From assembly GCF_009797935.1 (NCBI RefSeq), contig NZ_VOLC01000012.1:176698-240697 (forward strand): a DNA stretch of 64,000 nt. Reading direction: 5' to 3'. The DNA is from Lunatibacter salilacus. GTDB taxonomy: Bacteria; Bacteroidota; Bacteroidia; Cytophagales; Cyclobacteriaceae. Positions 44,469 through 53,050 of this stretch are shown piece after piece (position 1 is the first letter of the stretch; each line of letters starts with the position of its first letter). The notes beneath the pieces are model-generated. The model made no database searches, was not told where the DNA came from, and saw nothing but the letters and a program-made list of their open reading frames with translations. Made by a program: the position numbers and the translations under genes.

Positions 44469-47351
44469 TTAGTTTAATAACTCGTCAAAAGTGATAGAAA
44501 GGTAATAGATTGCACCCAGGGTAGGTCCTCCAAAATTCATAATGTATCGATTATTGAAGATATTCGATCCACCCAACTTGACGATGGTCTTAAGATTGCT
44601 GACTTTGTAACTTACCTGAGCATCTACATTGTGAAACTCGGGCACATCCCCGACCGCAAAGGTTGATTCCCAGTAGAATCCGGTTTGATACCTATAAGCT
44701 ACGTTAAAACCGAGGTTTTGGGTTAGTTTTCGATTTCCAAACATGATGTTGGTCTTGTGCTCCGGAGTATTGAATCCAAGCAATAAGTTTGGATCTAGAT
44801 CGGTTAGTAATTTATTATAATTATAGTTTCCACTGATACTGTAATTTTTTGGGAGGTTATAGGTAATTCCAATAGCAGCTCCGTGTGCTTTTACATTCTC
44901 ATCGATGATGTTCGTATAGGTTTGGAATGTGTTTTCCTGACCAGGTGTAGTGATTGGGGTTAGGAGGGAGGGGGCATTGATGGCGTTGATTGCTCCCTGG
45001 TCTGTAGTCATGCCTGCCCCTGGGTAAACTGGCCCTGGAGCCTTACGGACAGCGGTCTGGGCAATAAAATCGGAATAGTCATTATAATAATACGCAAGAT
45101 CAATTAACAACCTATTATTATTCAAAAGTCCTTTATAACCTACCTCCGTAGATCTAACCTGCTCCGGTCTTAGGTCTGGCAAGGGTTCTGCCACTTGGAG
45201 TAGAGCGGTTGCCTCAGGAGCAACAGGGCTGGCTCCAGCACCGACTGCGGCCGTGTATTGTTGGACAGACCCAAGGGTAAACGCATTATCGTAAATCCTG
45301 TATTTTTCTCTATAGAAAGGCAATCCTCCAATCAGCCGGGCGGAAACTACGTTGAGGTCAATATGTTGCGCCTGTGTAGTAGGCATACGGAAACCAGTTT
45401 GGTAGGATAATCTAAAATTGCTATTTCCCTCTGTATACACCCCGGATATTCTCGGGCTGAATTGTCCTTCAAAATTTTCATTTTTATCGTATCGTATAGA
45501 TCCGGTAATTTTCAGTTTATCTTGGAGGACCCGCTTTGACCCTTGTGCAAACGCACCTAATTCCTGGATCGTAATTTCATTCCCTTCTACATCGGCAAAT
45601 ATGGTTCCATTGGACCTTAATTCATAGACCCGATAGGAACCACCTACCTGTAAATCCATAAAGTCTATTTCGTTTTTGAAGTCATATTGGCCCTCGACCA
45701 TGTTCATTCGGGATCGATCATTAAACAAAGAACCAGCGGGAATTTCCACTCCCCTTACTGTTCTCGTCTCCGCATCAAACGCAGCAGAACCCGGTTCGTA
45801 GCGTCCGATGTCGGCTTGTGATCGGGCAATTTGATGAGCTGTTGCTTGCTGTTGTATGGAACCCATTGTACCTGGTGCAACCTGTTGCATTGCTAATGCC
45901 CCCATGTAATTTAGGGTATACTCCCCAAACCACTGTGAGTTTCCTTTCCATGCATCATTGATATTTACGCCAGTCAAATCGGCAATGTAAGAATCTCCAG
46001 AATTCTCCCTTGTGGTATAGGTCCTGAGGAAAAAGTTATCTCCCCGTAATTCCAGCTTATGCTGTGTGATGTTAAAATTATTAAGTGAATACCGTTGTGC
46101 CCCGGTGTATACAGACGTTCCTGAACCGTAATTAAGTGTGTAAGATAATTCCGCCCGGTCCGTTATCCTGTAATGCAGGGCTCCGTTGAGTTTATAGTTC
46201 TTTGCCCCGTAGTCTACTAAATTACGCTCATCATATCCGGTTCGGGATACGATTTGGTCCGGAATGCTACCGATATATCCGCCAATTCCAAGTGCATTGG
46301 CTTGCGTTTGAATAGCACCCACGTTTCGAAGTAGGCCGATATTGTTTGAAACTTCGTCACCAAATACATGGACGAGATTTTCTCCGGGGTTGAAAGGCAA
46401 TCCTCCCTGTGCTTCCCTGTTAAGATCCGTGCGGTCTGTACCATACCAATCTTCAGCCTCCATAAATGAAGCGTTAATTTTAAAGGCAACCTTATTATTA
46501 AAAGCATGAGCATACCGTATAGCCCCTTCATACATAGGCTGGGGTGACTGCGGTTCTCCCGGCCGGCCCCCAAAGTGATTAAATCCTTGTTTATAAAAAG
46601 CACTAACTCCCTGATAGTCAAATGGACTTTTACTGTTTACCAGCAAAATACCGTTAAACGCATTCGGGCCGTATAGGGCAGATGAGGCCCCAGGTATTAA
46701 CTCAAGACTTTCCACATCCAATTCTGAGGGTCCATTGAGATTTCCAATGGGAAAATTTAAGGCAGGTGCTTGTGTATCCATGCCATCAGTCAGTTGAACA
46801 AAACGGGTATTCCCTGTGGAATTAAATCCCCGTGCATTTAGGATCTGAAAATTTACTGATGAAGTAGTCACATCCACTCCCTTCAGATTGGCAATTGCTT
46901 TATAGTACGTATCACTGGCCGTTTCTCTTACTGCCAGAATATCCATTTTTTCGATAGATACCGGGGACTGCAAAATACTTTCTTCAACTCTCGAAGCAGA
47001 TACAACCACCTCCTGGCCCAAAAACATCTGCTCTTCTAATTGGATACTAATACCAGTAGCGTTATTTTCAGTCACCACCTGCTCCTGTGAGGCAAACCCG
47101 ACCATTGAAAACACGAGCGTTAAAGGAGGGTCCTGATTTACCCGAAGATTGAATTCCCCATTCATGTCCGTAATTGTACCCAGTACCTTACCTTTGACCA
47201 AAATATTGACTCCAATTAAAGGATCATTGGAGTTCGATTCTACTACTTTTCCAGAAATGGTTGTGACCTGTCCTACCGCTTGGAACCCTACTAAAAACAA
47301 TACAATAAGTGTGAGGTAAGATCTAGGATGATTGATCGATTGCATGGACAT
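44469..47351 (-). CDS. TonB-dependent receptor paired with an SGNH lipoprotein
   Basis: The 960-residue outer-membrane receptor has a signal peptide (about 1-25), a CarboxypepD_reg-like domain (about 28-110, GKVVESNSNDPLIGVNI), a plug with QSPVSIEKMD, RETASDTYYKAIANLKGVDV fragment, VTTSSVNFQILNARGF and LELIPGASSALYGPNAFNGILL, then the barrel ending YYLSITFDELLN. It resembles the larger class of Bacteroidota receptors, but no SusD follows; the partner is an SGNH lipoprotein. The upstream 570 bp holds its promoter area and direct repeats. Confidence 0.9.
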   Translation of the reverse strand: MSMQSINHPRSYLTLIVLFLVGFQAVGQVTTISGKVVESNSNDPLIGVNILVKGKVLGTITDMNGEFNLRVNQDPPLTLVFSMVGFASQEQVVTENNATGISIQLEEQMFLGQEVVVSASRVEESILQSPVSIEKMDILAVRETASDTYYKAIANLKGVDVTTSSVNFQILNARGFNSTGNTRFVQLTDGMDTQAPALNFPIGNLNGPSELDVESLELIPGASSALYGPNAFNGILLVNSKSPFDYQGVSAFYKQGFNHFGGRPGEPQSPQPMYEGAIRYAHAFNNKVAFKINASFMEAEDWYGTDRTDLNREAQGGLPFNPGENLVHVFGDEVSNNIGLLRNVGAIQTQANALGIGGYIGSIPDQIVSRTGYDERNLVDYGAKNYKLNGALHYRITDRAELSYTLNYGSGTSVYTGAQRYSLNNFNITQHKLELRGDNFFLRTYTTRENSGDSYIADLTGVNINDAWKGNSQWFGEYTLNYMGALAMQQVAPGTMGSIQQQATAHQIARSQADIGRYEPGSAAFDAETRTVRGVEIPAGSLFNDRSRMNMVEGQYDFKNEIDFMDLQVGGSYRVYELRSNGTIFADVEGNEITIQELGAFAQGSKRVLQDKLKITGSIRYDKNENFEGQFSPRISGVYTEGNSNFRLSYQTGFRMPTTQAQHIDLNVVSARLIGGLPFYREKYRIYDNAFTLGSVQQYTAAVGAGASPVAPEATALLQVAEPLPDLRPEQVRSTEVGYKGLLNNNRLLIDLAYYYNDYSDFIAQTAVRKAPGPVYPGAGMTTDQGAINAINAPSLLTPITTPGQENTFQTYTNIIDENVKAHGAAIGITYNLPKNYSISGNYNYNKLLTDLDPNLLLGFNTPEHKTNIMFGNRKLTQNLGFNVAYRYQTGFYWESTFAVGDVPEFHNVDAQVSYKVSNLKTIVKLGGSNIFNNRYIMNFGGPTLGAIYYLSITFDELLN

Positions 47352-47920
47352 AATAATTTGGGTTTAAAGTTTTCACATTTTTTTCAATCTTTATTTACAC
47401 TATTAGCTGTTTCATACCCATAAAAATTTTATGACGTATTTGTTGTCTAAAGTCATACTTTTTCATCAGATATTCAAATCTTATACGGGAAATTATTCGT
47501 TGGGTGCGTTTATGGACGACTTACACCCTGGATGACTGTTATTTATATTTCTTGTTTACGCATTTTGGAAGGTTCAACGTTACTTGTAGAAGTAGATGTG
47601 TAATCTCATCGTAAAAAGTACTAGGATAACTTATTAGTTATTATTTTGAATTCAATGGATTGAAAAAGTTGAATGGTAGTAATTTAAAACCATATATGGT
47701 ATGGAACAGCTTAAAGATAGCACCTCATTCTTCTATGAACTTATATGTCTCATATGGTTTAAAAATAATTAACCGCATATAGGTTTTCTATGTCTAATTC
47801 TGAACCATTATGTCTCCTATGGTTCAAAAAATCGGAATTCTGTCGAATAAATTAAGTAAAACAACCAGTTCGATATATTTTTTTCTAATTTTAGACCGTT
47901 GTTCACCTCACTATAATCCC
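47352..47920. other. Divergent intergenic region with short direct repeats
   Basis: No gene is supported here. It separates the receptor gene from the isomerase gene and must hold both promoters. Two direct repeats lie at 47733-47765 and 47800-47830. A longer reading frame for the isomerase begins at 47810 but its leader is not convincing. Confidence 0.5.
47733..47830 (+). repeat. Two direct copies of the 35-bp dispersed repeat
   Basis: 47737-47765 and 47802-47830 match at 24 of 29 positions: GAAC, then TATGTCTC, then TATGGTT, then AAAAA, with differing bases between. They are related to CTATGTGAACTA-type copies elsewhere. Confidence 0.6.
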
Positions 47921-48775
47921 ATGAAAAACCTGTATTTTATCTGTTTGATATTTCTTTCAATTGTGTACCAATCAGTTGCCCGACAGGGCAAGCCCCTTTT
48001 TCCCGATATGCCGGGCATGGTTTCCTATACTTACCGCCACAGTTTTCAAAAGGATGTGGCAAAAACCCTTGACACCCTGCAACAGATGGGTATCAAAGAC
48101 ATGGAGTTCTCCAATCTCTTTGGTAAAACTGCCGCAGAACTCCGGAAACTCCTTGACGAACGGGACATGTTCTGCTCCTCTTTCGGAGTAAGTTACCCGG
48201 ACCTGACTACCAAAACAAGAGAAGTGGGTCAAAACGCAAAGACCCTAGGTGCGAAGTTTGTCCGGGTGGCCTGGATCCCACATGATGCGCCCTTTGATGA
48301 AGAAGATGCGCTAAAAGCATCAAAAGATTTCAATACCGCCGGAAAAATATTGAAAGACGAATTCGGTCTTACATTTTGCTACCACAATCATGGGTATGAG
48401 TTCCACCCCCATAAAAAAGGGACACTTTTTGACCTGATGATGAAGGAAACTGACCCCAAATATGTGAGCTACGAGATCGATATATTGTGGACGTTTTTTC
48501 CGGGTGTAGACCCTGCGGCACTTATTAAGAAGTATCCTAAACGCTTTAAGCTGATGCACCTTAAAGACCTCAAAAAAGGTGTGGAAGGAAATATGTCGGG
48601 TGGAACGCCGGTGGAAAACGACGTGGCTTTGGGCACCGGGCAATTAGACCTTCCCGCTATCCTAAAAGCAGCCAAAAAATCTGCTATCGAACATTATTAC
48701 ATCGAAGACGAAAGCCCCACCTACTTTAAGCAAGTGCCTCAATCCATTGCATACCTGAAAAGTTTGAGGTATTAA
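47921..48775 (+). CDS. Exported sugar phosphate isomerase/epimerase-like TIM barrel
   Basis: The 284-residue protein has a signal peptide (MKNLYFICLIFLSIVYQSVA) and an AP-endonuclease-2 / xylose isomerase-like TIM barrel: DMEFSNLFG, CYHNHGYEF, YEIDILWTFFPGVDP and LMHLKDL, with His, Glu and Asp positioned as divalent-metal ligands. Being exported, it should act on free sugars or cyclitols in the periplasm. Two Gfo/Idh/MocA genes follow, a common pairing. The substrate is not evident. Confidence 0.85.
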   Translation: MKNLYFICLIFLSIVYQSVARQGKPLFPDMPGMVSYTYRHSFQKDVAKTLDTLQQMGIKDMEFSNLFGKTAAELRKLLDERDMFCSSFGVSYPDLTTKTREVGQNAKTLGAKFVRVAWIPHDAPFDEEDALKASKDFNTAGKILKDEFGLTFCYHNHGYEFHPHKKGTLFDLMMKETDPKYVSYEIDILWTFFPGVDPAALIKKYPKRFKLMHLKDLKKGVEGNMSGGTPVENDVALGTGQLDLPAILKAAKKSAIEHYYIEDESPTYFKQVPQSIAYLKSLRY

Positions 48776-48807
48776 TAGTTCGTTTAATTTTTGGTAAGTT
48801 TAAGTCT

Positions 48808-49821
48808 ATGAAAAAATTTCAGGATAACGAAGTCCGTTGGGGGGTAATCGGCGTAGGCAGCGTCTGCGAAAAGAAAAGTGCACCCGCCATGAAAAAAATA
48901 CCCAACTCGAAACTCGTTGCAGTAATGCGCAGGGACGGAGCCAAGGCGAAAGATTATGCCGAGCGGCATAAGGTGCCCACTTGGTACGATGAGGCGGACC
49001 AGCTGATAAATGACCCTAATGTCAATGCAGTCTACATCGCAACTCCGCCCAGCTCCCACTTAGAATACACTAAAAAGGTTGCAATGGCGGGTAAGCCAGT
49101 TTATGTCGAAAAGCCGATGGCAAGAAATCACGCCGAATGCCTTGAGATGATTAAGGTATGTGAAGACGCAGGAGTGCCGCTTTTTGTGGCATATTATCGC
49201 AGGACATTGCCAAATTTTTTGAAAATAAAATCTCTGATCGAAGCAGGTACCATAGGAGAGGTACGCTATGTTCAAGTGGTCATGAACCAACCGGCCCATC
49301 CTGATGTAAAGGACGATATCAACGTAAACTGGCGCATTGATCCGGAAATCGCAGGCGGTGGGTACTTTTATGATTTGGGGTCCCATCAGCTAGACTATTT
49401 AGATTTTCTCTTAGGACCGATCAAGGAAGTAAGTGCTATTGCCAGTAACCAGGCCGGATGGTATGCAGTAGAAGATATCGTGTCGGCTTCATTCAAATTT
49501 GAGTCCGGGGTAATGGGTTCAGGGACTTGGTGCTTTACCACCTCAGAAGTAGCGAAGCTGGACCTGACGACTATTATAGGAAGCAAAGGCAAAATCAGTT
49601 ACCCGTCCTTTTGGGAAACCTATGTGGATTTGGAAACTGACAACGGCGTAAAAGAACGTTTTACCTTTGAAATGCCCGAACACATCCAATTTCACCTTAT
49701 CACCCACATAGTCGAAGAATTGCTCGGAAAGGGGAAATCCCCAAGTACAGGAATCAGTGCGGCACGAACCAATTGGGTGATGGAGGAAATGACAAAATCA
49801 ATGCTAAGAAATCGAGCATGA
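48808..49821 (+). CDS. Gfo/Idh/MocA family oxidoreductase (first)
   Basis: The 337-residue NAD(P)-dependent enzyme has the Rossmann motif GVIGVGSVCEKK (about 13-24), the catalytic lysine in YVEKPMARNH (about 95-104) and ends in the usual beta-sheet domain. It lacks an export signal and is cytoplasmic. It is 32 bp after the isomerase gene, so the two are cotranscribed. Its 3' end overlaps a dispersed repeat that supplies the stop codon. Substrate unknown, probably a polyol or inositol. Confidence 0.87.
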   Translation: MKKFQDNEVRWGVIGVGSVCEKKSAPAMKKIPNSKLVAVMRRDGAKAKDYAERHKVPTWYDEADQLINDPNVNAVYIATPPSSHLEYTKKVAMAGKPVYVEKPMARNHAECLEMIKVCEDAGVPLFVAYYRRTLPNFLKIKSLIEAGTIGEVRYVQVVMNQPAHPDVKDDINVNWRIDPEIAGGGYFYDLGSHQLDYLDFLLGPIKEVSAIASNQAGWYAVEDIVSASFKFESGVMGSGTWCFTTSEVAKLDLTTIIGSKGKISYPSFWETYVDLETDNGVKERFTFEMPEHIQFHLITHIVEELLGKGKSPSTGISAARTNWVMEEMTKSMLRNRA

Positions 49822-49869
49822 CGTTCCCGTCACACAGTGGGATGATTATAATTGCGAGATTCCATCTGA
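49809..49869 (+). repeat. Dispersed intergenic repeat, copy C
   Basis: Contains AAATCGAGCATGACG, GTCACACAGTGGGATGAT and TTGCGAGATTCC. It begins inside the last codons of the preceding gene, supplying its stop. Confidence 0.7.
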
Positions 49870-49916
49870 CCATTGAAAAAAGAATTATAAACAGATGAAA
49901 ATAACTACCAGAACGT

Positions 49917-50945
49917 ATGAGCAAGAAAAAATTGGGATTTGGAATAATCGGAACAGGGGCTATTGCCGGCTTACACGCAGCGGCAATTAATGCCTGTGAC
50001 GATGCAGAACTGGTGGCAGTTTGCAGCTCAACACAAGAAAGGGCAACTGAAGCAGCTAAAAAGTTTGGAGTTCCTGCTGACCATGAATTGGACAAATTTT
50101 TCCAAAGAAAGGAGATAGACATCGTTGCGATCTGTACCCATAGTGGAAATCACCTAGAGCCTGCAATTGCGGCTGCAAAAGCTGGCAAACATATTTTATT
50201 GGAAAAACCCATTGAAGTAAGCGTAGCCCGAGCGGATGAGTTGATCCAGGCCTGTAAGTCTGCGGGAGTGAAGTTGGGGGTGATTTTTCAAAACAGGCTT
50301 AAACCTGGTTATCTGCAATTGAAGGAAGCCGTAAATCAAGGGCTTTTGGGAAAACTGCTAATGGGCACCGCCGCTATTAATTGGTATCGGGACCCTTCGT
50401 ATTACAGCAGCAGCAGCTGGAAAGGCACCCTGGTCGGTGACGGTGGTGCTGCCTTAATCAACCAAGGGGTCCATACCATTGATTTGTTGCTGGATATTAT
50501 GGGAGAGGCAAGGGCCGTCTATGGTCAGGTAAGAACAATGGTCCATGACATTGAGGGAGAAGATGTGGGAGCGGCTTTAATAAATTTTAAGAGCGGCGCT
50601 CTTGGGACGATTACCGGAGGTACTGCCCTTTATCCAGGCAATCCCGAACGGTTGGAAATTTATGGGGAAAAGGGAAATGTTATTCTAGAAGCCGGTAAAA
50701 TTGTGACCTGGAACGTATCCGGATCCACTGGGGATTTGCCTACTTCAGAAGTTGGGGGCAGCGGTGCTTCTGATCCCATGGCTATTGATTACCGACTTCA
50801 CTTGGGGCAAGTGCAGGACATGGTGGATGCAGTTAGGGATAACAGGGAACCTATGGTAACGGGCGAAGATGCCAGACAATCGTTGGCGCTAATCCTCGGG
50901 ATTTACCAGTCATCCAGAGAAGGGAAACAAATTGTTCTGAAATAA
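49917..50945 (+). CDS. Gfo/Idh/MocA family oxidoreductase (second)
   Basis: The 342-residue enzyme has GIIGTGAIAGLHAAA (about 8-22), EKPIEVSVARADEL with the catalytic lysine, and GGAALINQGVHTIDLLLDI with the catalytic His region. It is cytoplasmic and NAD(P)-dependent. It is 95 bp after the first oxidoreductase gene, with a repeat in between, and is convergent with the XRE regulator (10 bp apart). Substrate not evident. Confidence 0.87.
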   Translation: MSKKKLGFGIIGTGAIAGLHAAAINACDDAELVAVCSSTQERATEAAKKFGVPADHELDKFFQRKEIDIVAICTHSGNHLEPAIAAAKAGKHILLEKPIEVSVARADELIQACKSAGVKLGVIFQNRLKPGYLQLKEAVNQGLLGKLLMGTAAINWYRDPSYYSSSSWKGTLVGDGGAALINQGVHTIDLLLDIMGEARAVYGQVRTMVHDIEGEDVGAALINFKSGALGTITGGTALYPGNPERLEIYGEKGNVILEAGKIVTWNVSGSTGDLPTSEVGGSGASDPMAIDYRLHLGQVQDMVDAVRDNREPMVTGEDARQSLALILGIYQSSREGKQIVLK

Positions 50946-50955
50946 TGGGTTAGCT

Positions 50956-51528
50956 CTATCCCTTAAAAAAATAAATGACCAACATTTTGGCGGGAACCGT
51001 TCCCTCGTTGATGGGATTATGGGCGATATTCCCGTCAAAAAGGATTGAATCCCCCTCATTTAGCGAAATACGCTGGGTTTTAAAGTCGTAGGTGATAGAT
51101 CCGGAAACCATAAATTTGTATTCGTAGGCATCGGTGGTTACGTAATCCCGGGTGGACCCCGGCATTATTTCCAACAACACAATGTCAATGGTGGTATTGG
51201 CAAAGCTTTTCGTGAAAATACGGTAGTAGCTATAGCCCTCAGACGTCTCTTTTTCAAAGAATTCGTATTCTTCTTTTCGCTTTACAAGTATGTTTAAGCC
51301 TTTTTCATTCATGGATAAATCGCTGAAAAACTCTGTAAAGTCAATTTCCAGTGCTTTGATTATCTGTATCAAAACAAGGAGAGAGGGAATGGTACGGCTA
51401 TTTTCTATCTGGGAAATTAACCCCTTACTTACTCCAGCCTTGTCCGCCAAATCCTGTACAGTGAAATTTTTGGATTTCCGAAGGTTTTTAATCTTGTTAC
51501 TGATTTGTATTAGGACATAATCTTCCAT
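50956..51528 (-). CDS. XRE-family regulator with C-terminal cupin domain
   Basis: The 190-residue protein has an N-terminal helix-turn-helix (about 8-65, TVQDLADKAGVSKGLISQIENSRTIPSL, split here for length) and a C-terminal small beta-barrel cupin (about 115-188, YKFMVSGSITYDF and LFDGNIAHNPINEGTVPAKMLVIYF). Such regulators sense small metabolites. It is divergent from the phosphonate operon across a 266-bp region that contains a candidate operator, so it likely controls phnA-phnY and itself. The TATATTTG sequence on its strand (51550-51557) fits a -7 box 22 bp before the start. Confidence 0.88.
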   Translation of the reverse strand: MEDYVLIQISNKIKNLRKSKNFTVQDLADKAGVSKGLISQIENSRTIPSLLVLIQIIKALEIDFTEFFSDLSMNEKGLNILVKRKEEYEFFEKETSEGYSYYRIFTKSFANTTIDIVLLEIMPGSTRDYVTTDAYEYKFMVSGSITYDFKTQRISLNEGDSILFDGNIAHNPINEGTVPAKMLVIYFFKG

Positions 51529-51794
51529 AGGCTGGCTTTAAATAAAAGTCAAATATAGGGCATTTTGGTTAAAGAATGATTGATGAAAAAACCTACACCC
51601 TAGAGCAAAATTCTCAACTCACTGCTTAGTATTTGTAAACATTGTTTACCTTTGTCGGGCATTTATGTCCTTTACAATACCAATTTTTTAAGAAAGTTAT
51701 AAAATATTGAAAGGTCTATTAGCGCTTCGGCCTGCATTAAATCAAAGTTAAGCGTGATATTTAAAGAAATTAGTAAGCAAAAATAGAAGTTATT
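51529..51794. promoter_or_regulatory. Divergent promoter region between the regulator and phnA
   Basis: A 266-bp spacer. On the plus strand TACCTTTG (51647-51654) matches the Bacteroidota -7 consensus TAnnTTTG. On the minus strand CAAATATA (51550-51557) reads TATATTTG, the same consensus for the regulator gene. A 15-bp palindrome overlaps the plus-strand box. Confidence 0.5.
51635..51649. promoter_or_regulatory. Candidate operator for the XRE-cupin regulator
   Basis: GTAAACATTGTTTAC is a perfect 15-bp palindrome (GTAAAC, ATT, GTTTAC). Its right arm overlaps the -7-like TACCTTTG by three bases, a placement that would allow repression of phnA. Regulator identity is inferred from adjacency. Confidence 0.5.
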
Positions 51795-53045
51795 ATGTCA
51801 AACCCCATCCAGTCTAATCCCTTTACAGTAAATGATAAAACTTATCATCCAGCGCCTAAGCCCATCGTAGTGATCTGCATGGACGGCTCGGCAGATGAGT
51901 ATTTGGATTCCAATATGGCCTTTGATCGTCTTCCGAATATTAAAAAAATAGCTAGGCAGGGATATAGGGGGATGGTACGTGGGGCATTGCCTTCCTTTAC
52001 CAATGTAAACAATTCTTCCATTGTCACGGGAGTGACTCCTGCTGAACATGGTATCTGTGGCAATTTTTTTTACGATAAAGAAAAAGACGAAGAAGTAATG
52101 ATGAACTCGTCCAGCTATCTGCGTCGGGATACTATTTTGGCGGCAGCGGCTAATGCCGGCAGAAAAGTGGCAGTGGTGACTGCCAAAGAGAAACTTAGGG
52201 ATATCCTTTCTTACAAACTCGATGGGGGAATTGCGTTTTCCGCCGAAAAAGCCAACCAGGCAAAAATGGACACACATGGAATTGAAAAGGTGGAAGATGT
52301 TGTCGGTTACCAAACTCCTGCCATTTACAGTCCTGAAGCAAGTCTTTTTGTGCTTCGAGCCGGGGTGGCTTTGATTGAAAAAGGCATGGCAGATTTTTTG
52401 TACCTCTCTTTGACCGACTATATGCAGCATACGTATGCGCCGGATGCGGAAGAATCCCTGAAATTTTATGAAGATCAGGACCGGGAATTGGGTAAATTAT
52501 TAGCGCTGGGTGCCATTATAGGCGCAACTGCCGACCACGGAATGAATGCCAAGATTACCGCTGAGGGTACTCCAAATGTACTGTATATAGAAACCATGCT
52601 TACTGAAAAATTCGGTACAGGATTCCGGGTTATTTGTCCCATTACGGACCCCTACGTCAAGCATCACGGTGCATTGGGCTCGTATGTGGTTGTCCATATT
52701 GATGATCAGCAAATCATACCGGAAGTAAAAAACTGGCTTTCCGTTCAATCCGGTATTTCGGAAGTCTATGACAAAGAAATCGGGTGCCGTATCTTGGAGC
52801 AACCTTTTGACCGAACGGGAGATTTGTTTGTATTGTCAGGCCGGGATGTGGTTGTCGGAAAAACGCCAAACGACCACGACCTAAAGGCATTGGACGGAAC
52901 CCTTCGGTCACATGGAGGGCGCTATGAAGAAATGGTTCCTTTACTGATTTCCCATCCTCTCAATGATACCTATAAGCGAAAAGCGATGGGAGATCCGAGA
53001 AATTTTGATGTGTTTGATTTCACAATAAATGGAACCAACATATAG
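51795..53045 (+). CDS. phnA: Phosphonoacetate hydrolase
   Basis: This alkaline phosphatase superfamily enzyme hydrolyses phosphonoacetate to acetate and phosphate. The 416-residue protein has all seven expected zinc and nucleophile positions: Asp30 (CMDGSADEY), nucleophile Thr69 (LPSFTNVNN), Asp208 and His212 (LTDYMQHTY), Asp247-His248 (ATADHGMN) and His373 (LRSHGGRY). As I recall the Sinorhizobium meliloti enzyme, the spacing matches with small offsets. The start has a weak purine-rich leader typical of the phylum. It is the first gene of the operon, 5 bp from phnY. Confidence 0.94.
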   Translation: MSNPIQSNPFTVNDKTYHPAPKPIVVICMDGSADEYLDSNMAFDRLPNIKKIARQGYRGMVRGALPSFTNVNNSSIVTGVTPAEHGICGNFFYDKEKDEEVMMNSSSYLRRDTILAAAANAGRKVAVVTAKEKLRDILSYKLDGGIAFSAEKANQAKMDTHGIEKVEDVVGYQTPAIYSPEASLFVLRAGVALIEKGMADFLYLSLTDYMQHTYAPDAEESLKFYEDQDRELGKLLALGAIIGATADHGMNAKITAEGTPNVLYIETMLTEKFGTGFRVICPITDPYVKHHGALGSYVVVHIDDQQIIPEVKNWLSVQSGISEVYDKEIGCRILEQPFDRTGDLFVLSGRDVVVGKTPNDHDLKALDGTLRSHGGRYEEMVPLLISHPLNDTYKRKAMGDPRNFDVFDFTINGTNI

Positions 53046-53050
53046 AAGCC

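Noticed and set aside
47810..47920. Longer reading of the TIM-barrel isomerase starting at 47810
   Set aside because: The extra 37 residues lack resemblance to the family and cover a repeat; the signal peptide begins cleanly at 47921.
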